Part shown: positions 1 through 10,345 of the stretch, one piece after another
Layout of the letters: each line of letters starts with the position of its first letter
Position numbering within the stretch: the stretch's first letter is position 1
Assembly (NCBI GenBank): GCA_030734395.1
Contig: JAUZTG010000034.1
Span: 1,178,001 to 1,242,000 of the forward strand
Origin: Sarocladium kiliense
Taxonomy: Eukaryota; Ascomycota; Sordariomycetes; Hypocreales; Sarocladiaceae
Length of the DNA: 64,000 nucleotides
Reading direction: 5' to 3'
The notes under the pieces: generated by a model
What the model was told of the DNA's origin: nothing
The model's database searches: none
What the model saw: only the letters and a program-made list of their open reading frames with translations
Made by a program: the position numbers and the translations under genes

Positions 1-928
1 AGTCGCGCCGATGACGAACTCGTGATCACGTTTGTCGACAACGCTTGTGATGAACTCGCTGTGATCGGTATCGCAGCGACAGAGGAGAAGTGTCTCGGAG
101 CCCATGATGTCGTATTGCAGACGTACGGCAGTCAGGCGATCAAGGTACTCTGATGTTGGGACTACGGTGCGACCCTCGCCAATGGTGAACTTCTTCATAC
201 CTGCAAAAGAGATTAGTACCAAGTTGAGATCTTGTAGATGGGTCGGGCCATAGCTTACCAATTGCCAGGTCATCAATGTGAACGCAAGCGACACCGGCAT
301 CAACAAATTCGCGCGCCATCTTCATTGCTGAGGTCATGCTCTGGAAACCCATGTCCCCATCCGCAACAATGGGGGCCATGTAGTCCCAGTGCTCAAGGTT
401 CGCGCGCTCTTCCTTAGAATGGCGCATCCTGAACTGTCTTTGGCGCTGATCATGCCAAGTTTGCGACTTGACGATCTTGGAAACGACCTTGGGCACAGTG
501 TCCCAAGGGTAATCGGCGTGATCCATACCAGCATTGCTCACTTCTGAGAACCCACACAGCGCACCAGAGACATAGACAGTCTGTTGAGTCTTGGCCATCT
601 GGGAAACAGTGACAGGGTTTGTGGTGCCGAAGGTGAGCTCGGTTGTGCCATTCTTGCGGTGTTCGTGGAGCTGGTTCCAGAGCTTCACGGCTTGTTGCGA
701 GGAAAAGGGAGAGACCGTAGGCTGTGTGTTGCGTAGAGCTGCGACAGTGCGCGCATCGTACGGACTACTCTAAGTCAGAATGATTCCCAACAATACTTTG
801 CTTAGACAACAGAGCACATACCGCTTGAGGTGAGCCTGTCGCGGAGAAGACCATTGCTTCTCAATGGCGGCAACATCGGCATCGAAGAGCTTCTGCTCTT
901 CATCGAGCGAGATCTTGACCTCAGGCAT
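1..928 (-). CDS. Isocitrate-lyase-like protein lacking the KKCGH motif (3' end outside window)
   Basis: This is a member of the isocitrate lyase/PEP mutase superfamily. I join three exons, 822-928, 259-764 and 1-200; phases agree and the junctions give GT-AG introns. About 270 residues are visible and the C-terminus lies beyond base 1. The N-terminus (WSSPR, then KLWNQL) and the blocks ADYPWDTVPK, HDQRQRQ and RDHEFVIGAT follow fungal isocitrate lyase colinearly. The glyoxylate-cycle enzyme carries KKCGHM, whose cysteine is the general acid; here the aligned stretch reads MKKFTIGEGRTVVPTS. The metal-site region normally DADTGHGG reads DGDMGFQS. The fold is therefore very likely kept, but isocitrate or methylisocitrate cleavage is doubtful. 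The gene is divergent from the aminotransferase at 1546. Alternatives are another C-C lyase or a non-catalytic paralogue. Confidence 0.85.
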
Positions 929-1545
929 CTTTAGGTTCTGTACGGTTTGAGGGAAGTCGAGGCAGCTTGGATAGGGAGATCGAGTAGCAACAGGAGGTCA
1001 AGGAAGGATAGAGTGAAGAGGAACCAGTATGCAGTGATCTGACTAGCAGCTTTATTGCACCAGCACAATAAAACCAAGCTCGAATGCTCTGGAGATCACA
1101 GCCCCGCGATCGCACGTCTTGCCGCTATCGCATTTCTTCAACATCGTCACATCAGGGACCAGGGCGTGTCGGTATCAGCATCGAGGCACGGATGGCAGCC
1201 CCGGGGTGGGGCCGACGTCTCGGACATGGCATCGCCGAAGATTGCGGGGTCCCTTGCCGCAGGCGTTCGGAGGATGCTCAGCGCGCGACGGACTCGCTGC
1301 CCCAGCTTATTCCCACCACGCAGCGCTTGGCAATGATTGGGGTAGGCCTGAGTTATCTCGGCGTGGGGAATGCTGGAACTTGGAGGCCGTGAGGGGGATG
1401 GCTCATGACTGCGTGAGCAAGGATAAGAGCTGTTGCCGGTTATGGTAGCCGATCACGAACGCGCATGGTGAAGTAAGCTACGTGCAGTTTATTCTTCTTT
1501 GGCGTTCATTTCAAGTCTCAAACAAGTATCATACAGATCTTCAGT
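929..1545. promoter_or_regulatory. Shared divergent promoter region
   Basis: These 617 bases separate the starts of two divergent genes, the isocitrate-lyase-like gene and the aminotransferase. Several overlapping short open frames occur between about 1055 and 1450, but they show no recognisable domain. I read the stretch as a bidirectional promoter plus leaders; no specific site is assigned. Confidence 0.5.
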
Positions 1546-2937
1546 ATGGCGAACCTGATCAATCTCCAGCTTGGCTGGCCGTCACCCTCACTATTCCCTG
1601 CCCCTCAACTCCTGAACGGCGCAGGGAGTGTCCTCGAGTCATCCAAGAAGACTGCCACTGCGTTGATCTATGGTCCTGATCTCGGATACGGTCCTCTGAG
1701 AGAAGAGATCGCCAAATGGCTGAGTACGACATATCGATCTAGCGAAGCTATCTCGTCTGATCGTATATGTATCAGCAACGGTGCTTCAGCAAACTTGGAG
1801 AACATCCTGGCCAAGTTCACTGAGCCTGGCTACACTCGTTCAATCTGGATGATTGAGCCCAGCTATTTCCTTGCGTGCCCGATCTTCACCGATGCAGGTT
1901 TTGAAGGACGCCTCCGTGGCGTTCCTGAGGATGAGGAAGGTCTCGATGTGGAGTTCCTGAGAAAGGCCTTACAAGAAGTTGAGAGAGGCGATCATCCAAA
2001 GGCACCTGTTCTGAAGACACACGCTCGCTACGAGAAGTTGTACAAGCACATCATCTACGCTGTTCCCACATTCGCCAATCCCAGCGGAAAGACGATGTCC
2101 CTCAGGCGGCGGCAGGAGCTCGTGCGCATTGCTCGCGACTTCGACGCCCTTGTGGTCACAGACGATGTCTATGATGTCCTGCGCTGGCCTGTATCTAAGG
2201 ACGACGATCCTTCTCAGCTTGGCGCAGTACCACCTCGTGTTGTAGACGTGGATCGGACTCTTGATGGAGGACCGAAGGATAAATGGGGCAATGCCATCAG
2301 TAACGGGTCATTCTCGAAGATCGTGGCCCCTGGTGTGAGAACTGGTTGGGCAGAAGGAACTCCAGCTCTAGCTTTTGCGCTGTCCACAGTCGGTGCAACC
2401 AAGTCCGGTGGCTGCCCTTCGCATCTTACGGCGTCATTCATCCATGAGATGCTTGCAACAAACCAGCTTCAAGATCACATCGAGAAGACTCTCATCCCAA
2501 CATACAGGGCGCGGTACTACGCTCTATTCAAAGCGATCGAGGAGCTCCTAGTTCCCCTGGGCTTCAAGGTGTCGACTGGAACACCATATGAAGTTTCTTA
2601 CTCAGCCGAAGCTAAGACCAACGGTCATGCCAACGGCTTTACGAATGGTCAATCAAGTTCAAGAGCTGCTGGAGGGTACTTCACTTATTTGACTGTACCC
2701 TCCGATCTCACCGTCAGTGTCGGTGAACTGGCGGCAAAGGCATTGGAGCAGCACAACCTCAAATTTGCCTTTGGTGCGATGATGGCAGTAGAAGGCGACA
2801 ACAGCAGCGATGAACGAGCGAAGGAAGGTTATGGTCGGGGTATCCGTCTTTGCTGGGCATGGCATCCAGAGGAGGAGATTCGGGAGGGGATTGAGAGGCT
2901 TGCGACATTGACGAAGCAGCTGAAATCGAAACCGTAA
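1546..2937 (+). CDS. PLP-dependent class I/II aminotransferase (YER152C-like)
   Basis: This is an intronless gene of 463 residues for a fold-type I, PLP-dependent transaminase. Visible landmarks are the substrate-side N-terminus with GWPSPSLFP, the cofactor-loop segment SNGASANLENIL, NPSGKTMS, the PLP-ring aspartate in TDDVYDVL, and the Schiff-base lysine in SNGSFSKIVAPGVRTGW (Lys258). The layout resembles yeast YER152C and the 2-aminoadipate/aromatic aminotransferase group. A low-complexity Asn/Gly/Ser insert (NGHANGFTNGQSSS) near residue 360 looks like a surface loop. No signal peptide or presequence is evident, so it is probably cytosolic. Its substrate cannot be told from sequence. It starts 617 bases from the divergent isocitrate-lyase-like gene and may be co-regulated with it. 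Confidence 0.9.
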   Translation: MANLINLQLGWPSPSLFPAPQLLNGAGSVLESSKKTATALIYGPDLGYGPLREEIAKWLSTTYRSSEAISSDRICISNGASANLENILAKFTEPGYTRSIWMIEPSYFLACPIFTDAGFEGRLRGVPEDEEGLDVEFLRKALQEVERGDHPKAPVLKTHARYEKLYKHIIYAVPTFANPSGKTMSLRRRQELVRIARDFDALVVTDDVYDVLRWPVSKDDDPSQLGAVPPRVVDVDRTLDGGPKDKWGNAISNGSFSKIVAPGVRTGWAEGTPALAFALSTVGATKSGGCPSHLTASFIHEMLATNQLQDHIEKTLIPTYRARYYALFKAIEELLVPLGFKVSTGTPYEVSYSAEAKTNGHANGFTNGQSSSRAAGGYFTYLTVPSDLTVSVGELAAKALEQHNLKFAFGAMMAVEGDNSSDERAKEGYGRGIRLCWAWHPEEEIREGIERLATLTKQLKSKP

Positions 2938-3883
2938 CCTCTTTAGCCCACAACCGTTCTGTATAGATATCGTTTGAAGACTGCATTGACCCTGCGCTAT
3001 GGATTCTCTATTTCGATACCGTCTAAACATCCTCTTGGTGAGCGAGACATGGCTGAGTCAAAACCAAATACAGAAGGTCATCAAACATCCCTCCACTGTG
3101 ACGAGAATCTTAGGTTATGCCATCTACGCAGGCCGAGGGATGTCAATGTCAAGGATTGGAGTATCCTGAAGAGCATGTGGCTATCTAGACCACCGAAGTG
3201 CACGACTATCGAATGTAACTAATAAGTGATGTTCTGAGCAGGGTGGGTGCCGTGCAAGCATATCGATCATGCCCGCGATCAAGCCATTCATCAGTCGGTA
3301 GTTCATGCTTATCGCAAGCCAGATCGTTTCCGCACATAGCTTTGTCAAGTCTTCACGAAGGGTGATACTCCAGGCATAATGGTTATAATATCTCTTTTGG
3401 TTGTACAGCGAGGAGCACAGAACCTATGTCACTCGGCAAGGAAGATCTTCACTGGTCGGGTAGTGAACATCTGGTTCATAAGAGACCAACGGATATGGAG
3501 GAGGTCAATTGTTGAATAGTTACAACTTAAGCCACTTGATAGATTGGCCAGGTCAACATTATTGTAGATAGTGTGGCAGCCCGTCCCACAGCCACGAGGA
3601 CCAAAGGCTGCCCGGTATGGAGCAGCGCCCCGCATCCGCTATCGGTCGCTGGTGGCCGACCTGGCACTGAGCTCCAAGCCACCACCACCACCACCATAGT
3701 TCTGACATTATCACCAACAATCATTGCGACAATATTCAGCCAGCCAGCCAGCGCCGACGCGGCTAAACATAACAGAAGCAGAAAGCAAGCTGGGGGTCGC
3801 GGTGTCAACATCCGGCCCGCGAACGGGTGAGCCGACCGCGGCGACTTCGATCTTCGTGCACCCAGCGATGCGCCGATTCCGAG
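2938..3883. other. Intergenic, no gene seen
   Basis: This stretch holds the 3' flank of the aminotransferase and the promoter/leader of the Zn2Cys6 gene. Small frames at 2974-3222 and 3527-4003 have no domain and lie partly opposite the next gene. I see no RNA gene or repeat. Confidence 0.5.
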
Positions 3884-6255
3884 ATGGATGACAACGACCG
3901 CAGCGACGAGCCTCCAACCAAGAAGGCCCGCACCTTGGCTTGCAGACGCTGTAGATACCGAAAGCAGAAATGTGATTCTACGCGCCCGTGCTCCAACTGT
4001 CAAAAATCAGGCGACGAGTGCATCCCAACCGAGCCGGCGCCTCGCCCTCACGTCGAGACCGAATACGTCAAGGCCCTGGAGGAGAGGATTGCTGAACTCG
4101 AGGCGCACGACCCACGGCAGAGTCTTGACCACCTGCTATCGAATAATAATGGCAATGGCGACACGAGACATGAGCCTCATGCTCGGAGAGGCACCAATGC
4201 GACAGATCACCCTCTTGCGACGAGGCTGTCGAACAATCAGCCCACGACCGCGGCTCCTCAGACCGCGCGCCTTGACCAGCAAGGTCGCTTCCGGCGCCAA
4301 TCCGATTTGACCAATTCCTCTGTCGCAGTTGAAGCCGCCGCCGCTGCTGCGCATTCACCGATCAATAACTCCAGCGCCAAGCGCAGTCACTCGCATGTTT
4401 CGCCGGCAGTGGCCATCTCGTTGGCTGAGGACTCGGAGGAGGAGGTCGACCATCTTATACACGGCCTCATTACCTCGCCCTCAACACAAGTCGGAGATGC
4501 GCAAGAGCCCTCGCCGAGTCTGCATATGCATTCGCCCATGGATCGTCGGCATCCGTACGCTGCGAACATCCCCCGTGACGTCGAGGAGCTTCTCTTGAAT
4601 ACCTACCGGGACCGAGCCCAAGCACAATATCCATTCTTTCACTGGCCAACCTTCTTGAACTGGGTCGTGGAGTACAAGAGCGCACCTGTCGAATCAGAGG
4701 CGTCTTCATGGAAAGGGTTCTTTGTTAACCTGGTCTATGCTGCCAGCGTTCTGCTCCTCGCCTCGCCGCGAATAGACCTAAACGAGAGTCGCACTTACTA
4801 TCGCAATGGCATCGGCCTTCTCCCAGCGGTTGTGCGACAGCATAACCCCATTCTCACATTGCAAGCATACCTCTTACTCTCCGTCCATGCATTGCATAGG
4901 AGTGGCACGCAGCGCATCATGTCACTCGCCTCGACGACGATGCGATATTGTGCGCAGAATCAGTTCCACTTGGCCGAGACTGAGCCTGTACCAACCGATC
5001 CTGCCACACGGATTGAAATTCAAATCCGTCGGCGCTGTTTCTGGGCAGCTTATAACCTGGACAGAATCATCATGTCCAGCCTCCATATACCCCCTTCGAT
5101 ACCAGATAGTATGATCACGGCAAAGCTCTACTCGAACGTAGATGACGAAGACCTCCCACTTATAGCTTCACAACTTCCCTACGAAGCCGAAATACCGGAT
5201 GCCACTGTATTGACGAGTCTCTCACCCAGTCTGCACATTGTCCAATGTCGGCGAATTCAGTCGGAAATCACGGCTCATACCTTAAGATACGACTTCGAAT
5301 CGCAGCTTGAAGACTTACTGGATTGGAGAATTCGAATTCTGTCGGAGTTGGAGAGCTTCAAGGCCCGGGTTCACAGCTTCTCTGATCCTTCAGCCAAAGG
5401 CCACACCTCTCAACGTTGGCTTGGCATGTTCTATCATTATACGTTACTCATGCTTTATCGGCCGACCAAGCAAGGCGTTCTTGGTCCAGCCGGCGACTGG
5501 TCTGTCCAGGCGAGTAGCCAGGCTTGTTTGATCTTCCGCAAAAGCCAAATGGACAGACAAGTCGCTCAGGCTTGGCTTGGGGTAAGTCGCTTCAACCTCG
5601 TCATCCGATGATTTTCGGCATGCTGACCGTGGATCTCTTATAGCTTTTGGTGCAATTCCAGAGTGGGTGCACACTCCTGTACGTCTTCTGGGCTACGCCG
5701 CCGGAGTACCGCACAGAGAACTACGACTCGCCTGACGTATCAGACGCGTTGAGGGCATGCAGCAATATCCTTGCGATTATGACTGATCGATGGCCTAAAG
5801 CCGACTGCTTGAGAGACGTGTTCGAGCTTCTGGCTCGGGAAATCCCTCTCGTGGACCGGCCGAGCAGGCCACCCACTCGCATATCCGACGCAGCTGCAGC
5901 CACAATCCGTGAGAAGCTGCCACAGATTCGGGCCCTGATCCTTAACCGACCAGTCATGCGCATGTTGGAGGAGATGATCAGTGAAGATTTCCCCCGGCTG
6001 CATGGCAAGAATCCACTTCGGCCACCACCTCCGCGGCCACCGTCCGTTGCTGGCACATTGGCGCCACCACAGCGTGACAGGCCTGTACCATCTCCCAGTC
6101 GTGGGTTAGCGACAGCATCTCCTGCGACTATGGCATTTGAGATGCCGTTCTCAAGCCACTTGTACCCTGTTGAGCAAGAGTCCGTGGAAGTGCCAGGGCT
6201 AAGCACAGACGAATTATTAGCGTTTCCAGGAATGTTCGACCTGGAGTGGAATTGA
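3884..6255 (+). CDS. Zn2Cys6 transcription factor
   Basis: This is a nuclear fungal regulator with two exons, 3884-5581 and 5644-6255, joined in phase 0 by a GTAAGT...TAG intron, giving 769 residues. The binuclear zinc cluster is at residues 20-46 (C20-X2-C23-X6-C30-X5-C36-X2-C39-X6-C46), preceded by a basic KKAR stretch and followed by a short leucine/glutamate-rich linker (EYVKALEERIAELE) that could form the usual dimerising coiled coil. A Ser/Ala-rich region follows. A fungal-specific regulatory domain starts near residue 240 (YPFFHWPTFLNW). The C-terminus is proline-rich. The frame also opens upstream from a GTG at 3827, but the first ATG is 3884 and directly precedes the zinc cluster. 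The target is unknown; it may control the neighbouring metabolic genes. Confidence 0.92.
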
Positions 6256-7018
6256 TTTCAGTAGCGAATTCGTTTCACATGTCAATACATTCAACCCTGT
6301 CGCAGGTCAGAGGGGACCTGACTATGAGAATTATCCCGGGCAGTACCACATGTGGTAAACCGCGATAGAGCTAACGAACAAAGCGAAGACGCATTCCAAA
6401 TCATGAGCAAAGCCGAGATAGGGTTCTCTCGATCGCGACAGCACCCATCTGATGGGGACTGCCTCCACTGGTGCTGACTGTGCTCTCTATATATACCTAC
6501 CTGATATGCAGCCCTACGGACCAGAACAGCTATTGGCCCGCCTAGGAGACCGGGGGGTTTTTGACACCGCCTTGGAATTAGGCGACCTATCTATATTCTT
6601 CATAATAAATACCTGTGCGAGATGCGTTGGCCAGTGGGTTCTTAGCCCTGTCCGCTCAATTTGATGCCCCTGTCGGCCTCCAAAACGACCAAACGAGCAG
6701 TACGAGACGCGTATAGCCATTTGAACGGCTCCACCTCCATGCTGACGGGCGACCCGACAGCTCGAAACTCTCTGCTGATGCCATCCAGCACCAGCACCAA
6801 CCTGTCAGCGTGCTAATTACGCCAGTCATCTTCGGCCAAGCCGCTGTGCCGTAGTAGAGTCAGCAGACGATTACCGAGCTGAGTAAGGGGCCTGAACTAT
6901 ATTTCTGCTGACCCCGGTTCTGCACTTCGATCACCCTGACTATCTTACATCCCCTCCTGCACATCATTGTCGGGGCCCCAACGACCCCAGGTGACTCCAT
7001 GGGCACATAGCCAACATC
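6256..7018. other. Intergenic, no gene seen
   Basis: This 763-base gap lies between two tandem regulator genes. It contains 3' flank and promoter sequence, with a T/A-rich patch ctctatatatacctacc around 6483-6500 that is far from the next start (7019). No coding frame here is convincing. Confidence 0.45.
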
Positions 7019-8646
7019 ATGTCCGCTTCATTCGCGTTCGTTGACAACTTCGCCATTGATGGACGGTCGCGGAGAGAGATTCGCAGCCATGTGATGCGAG
7101 GGAAGAACACGACCAAGGCTCGCGCTTCTAAACGCCGGGTCGTCCCGATTCCCGCCACGAAGCCTCAGGTCACGAAGCCTCAGGTCACGAAGCCTCAGGT
7201 CACGAAGGCTCCAGTCGCCGAGTCTCAAAAACCGGAGGACGATGGGGCGACGGAAAAGCGACCGCTGGAGTTGATTCTGCACAACACCAAGGGATCGCTC
7301 ACTACGACGGCCTTGATGCCGCAACCCTTCCGGAGGCTTCAAGATACCTTCAGTGGTATTACGTTCCCGGTTGCTGTGGACGACCACAAGCAACTGCTCA
7401 TCAAGCAGTGTAGGTACATGTGTGTCTGCTGAAACTGATAAAGGTCTGACAGAATCTTCCAGTTTACATGAGCTATGGTAGATACATCTATCCCGCAGAA
7501 TTCTGCTATCAGCAGGACGTTATCGACTCGCCGTGGTTCAGCTTCATATTGGTCGATGAGGCATACTGCTACGGCACTCTCGCCATCAGCATCGCCTACT
7601 GGGACCTCGCCAGGGGTAGGAAGAAGCTGTCGCCAGAGTACAAGGTGTACCTGGCCAAATGCCTATCCCTTCTGAACCAGAAGCTGTCCGACACGCGGGC
7701 CGGGGACACCAGCACGATCGCTCTTGTGACGGGTCTTTGCATACTGTCCATGACCCTGGGCGATCATTCCCTCCTCAAAATTCATGTGGAGGGCCTGCGG
7801 AATATTATCAAGCACCGCGGAGGCATCAGAACCTTGGCCATCGACGATCCCCTTGTCATGGAAAAGGCGCAGAGGGCCGACATCGAGGATGCTCTCTCAA
7901 CAGGTTGTCCAGCTGCCTTCTCAACAGAAGTTGCTAATGAAAAGCGGCTGATACCACTCCCCAGCTTCCCTGTATCGGGATTCCCATCCGTCGACACTAT
8001 TTGGAGGATTCACCCAGGGCTGGCCCACGCAGCGCAGGAAGTGCACCTTCTGACACAGTATTTATCAAACGTATCAATAGCTGGGGAGGGAGAGAAGCTT
8101 CGACCCTCGACGTTTGCCTACCATGTCACGTACGCATTTAGCAAGCTCCTAGCTCTCGGATCGATCGGAACATCGGCGTTCACGGACAGAGTTGCGGACA
8201 TTGTGCACATGACGCTCTGCGCAATCCTGAGCGTCCTGACTGTGCAATTCGGCATGCCAAACGAGAAGCGATACGACATCCTGTTGGCCCGCCTCACGCA
8301 GGCGGTAGACAGCTTCATGGCTGCTGGGCCTTCTCTGCACACCGTCATCGACCCTCTCTTGATGAACTGGATCCTTCACGTGCTGCCCGCAACCATCCTA
8401 CGCGAGACCGAGAACCACTGGCTGATTCCCAAGATGGTGGTCGTGCGTGATCTTCTCGGCCTCGAAACCTGGCAGGAAGCCCATGCTGCCGCGCAGGCGT
8501 ACCCTTGGGTAGCCAAGTTCCATGACAAGCACATCAGAAGGTTCTGGTCCAGTGAGGGACTGAGCCCTTTCTCGGAAGAAGACAGCCTCTCACCATCGGA
8601 GACTCCGAGTCCACGACACTATGGACTTCAATGGCATCAGACGTGA
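7019..8646 (+). CDS. Fungal transcription-factor-domain protein without zinc cluster
   Basis: There are two exons, 7019-7409 and 7463-8646, with the junction codon TTT rebuilt across the intron, giving 524 residues. The N-terminus shows FVDNFAIDGRSRREIRSHVM, a motif common at the start of ascomycete proteins that carry the fungal-specific regulatory domain but no Zn2Cys6 cluster. A short linker then holds three copies of TKPQV. The C-terminal two thirds is all-helical (for example LVTGLCILSMTLGDHSLL and HVEGLRNIIKHRGG), matching the PF11951-like regulatory fold, and ends in a Ser/Pro-rich tail. No DNA-binding domain is visible in this or other frames upstream. It could act by partnering other regulators, possibly the adjacent Zn2Cys6 protein, but that is inference. 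Confidence 0.8.
7156..7200 (+). repeat. 15-bp coding minisatellite, 3 copies
   Basis: The unit cacgaagcctcaggt occurs three times in exact tandem, followed by a diverged fourth unit (cacgaaggctccagt). It encodes the TKPQV repeats in the linker of the regulator-like protein. Length change here would stay in frame. Confidence 0.95.
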
Positions 8647-8701
8647 AGGTCATGAAGTTCAGAAATCGCTCTGATTACAAAGAGAAACGCCAGAAGTTTG
8701 A

Positions 8702-9831
8702 CTATGGCAAGGCATTCTGCACGCATCCTGGCTCTATCTTCTCAAGCTCGACTGCAAGTTGCGACCAAACGCTCTCCGACCACTGCTCCCCGTCTGCATC
8801 CGTTACATACTTCGGCACCGGTCTCCTATGATAGAGGGTCAGTCTTGTTCCATCGCATCACACGTGGGATAAGAGGAAAACTCACTGCTCTAAATTGCAA
8901 TTCTCGACGAACTTGCCGTGGCTTTCCTTGCCTATGACAGTAGCATGGAGCAATGCGCGACTGCCCATCTCAGCGCTCCGAGAGATGAAGGTGTAAAGCA
9001 CCTTGATCGAGATCTTGGACATCAAGTCCGCGTATCGTACAAGACCGGTGTTTCGGCATGGCCCTGGGTCGCTGTAGTTCAGGACTACGCCTGTTTTTTC
9101 TGGTGGCACAAGCTCTGCTAATCTACGAACGGCAAAGAGTAGGAGCAGCTTTGCCATGCTGTATCTGTTCGAGTGCATCATCGTTAGCGACTATCCGCAT
9201 GCACCGTCCGGTCTCGAATCTTGACTCACCTGCGAATGTCCATAGGGAACTTGTCCTTGTTGTTCCAGTCTTCAAAGATGCGGTCACGATCAAGCTTCCT
9301 CAGCTCGCCCTCCACGGTGAAGGCCATGCCACTACCCACGAAATTAATGGTCGGCGTCGTCCCGAAGCGCGCCGCGCATTGTTCCAGGTACGGCATGAGG
9401 AGGACCGCGAGTAGCATGGTGCCAATCACGTTCACCGTCATACCCTGCTCCCAGCCCTCTGAAATCTCCCAATCCATCTGTGCAGAAACTGCATTCTGCA
9501 CTACCGCATCGACTCTATCGAGCTGCTGAACTTGCTTGGCGAACTTCTTGATCGACTCGTACGACGAGAGGTCGAGATGCCATACCTGGGCGACACCAGT
9601 CACACCTGTTGTGGCTTCGACATCGAGACGCGCAGCCTCGCCACGCTTAAGGGAGCGGACGGCCATGATGACGCGTTTGGGTCTTTGGGCGACGAGGTGC
9701 CTCACGGTTTCGAGACCGATGCCGATGTTGGAGCCGGTGACAATGTATGTCTTGCCGGCACATTCTTCTGGGGAGACGAGCAGTGGCAGGTCAAGCCTTG
9801 CAGACCGCCATGTGTCGTATAGCATCGCCAT
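8702..9831 (-). CDS. Short-chain dehydrogenase/reductase
   Basis: This is a classical NAD(P)-binding oxidoreductase of 334 residues, rebuilt from three exons: 9230-9831, 8886-9164 and 8702-8825. The glycine-rich cofactor motif TGSNIGIG is near residue 33. The catalytic pair lies in YSMAK, where the tyrosine is created by the first splice junction (RR then YSMAK), supporting the model. The active-site serine region reads NFVGSG. The usual NNAG motif is replaced by QNAVSAQ, which is atypical. A charge preference such as R in MAVRSLKRGE suggests NADP(H). It resembles the TIC32/retinol-dehydrogenase-like SDRs common in fungal metabolite clusters. The last exon adds the C-terminal helix (EQWSESVWSQLAVELEK). 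It converges with the regulator-like gene, leaving only 55 bases between the stops. The substrate is unknown. Confidence 0.9.
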
Positions 9832-10294
9832 TGTGGTTGATCAGTTGTGCAAAGGATCGATTAGATGGCTTTTTGTGTTGGACTTTGACTCTATTATGAT
9901 GATCTGTGTTGGAAATGGAACTCCAGATCCTCTTTTGCAACAACATCTTCAGAACTTATATCACTTGAAGTCGAGTATTAAGACCATTAAATCCGAATGC
10001 TCCATTCTTGCACATTTCTCAATTGTGATGCTGAACGAATGCGAGAGTACGATGTCACGAAACCCCATTTGCTAGTTTGAGGCTATGGCCATTGACGAGG
10101 ACCGGCCAGGTTGAGTCTGACGATGAGTCCTCACGAGGCCAACTCCGCGGCGGAATGGCCGTACATGAAATACAGCCATCTGATTCGCTCCCACAAGTAA
10201 CAATCAAATCTCCTGCAGATCTGATCAATCGCTCGATGCGAATGCGAGTTCCCGTGTGGCTTCAGTCCGAAATCTTGCATGTAGTTGGCCTCAA

Positions 10295-10345
10295 TCCGGA
10301 CTCCCGGGTCTAAACTCCGGCTCCCGGCGTTTAGAGTCTACCGGA
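10295..10345. repeat. Imperfect direct and inverted repeat
   Basis: Two near-direct copies of TCCGG(A)CTCCCGG begin at 10295 and 10316. They sit inside an inverted arrangement: CTAAAC at 10310-10315 with GTTTAG at 10329-10334, and outer TCCGG/CCGGA arms at 10295-10299 and 10341-10345. It could be a regulator site cluster (CGG half sites) or a chance GC-rich hairpin. Confidence 0.45.

Noticed and set aside
1..2937. A phosphonate pathway (PEP mutase plus 2-aminoethylphosphonate transaminase)
   Set aside because: The lyase-like protein lacks the PEP mutase signature EDKxxxxxNS and is colinear with isocitrate lyase; the aminotransferase is of the YER152C type.
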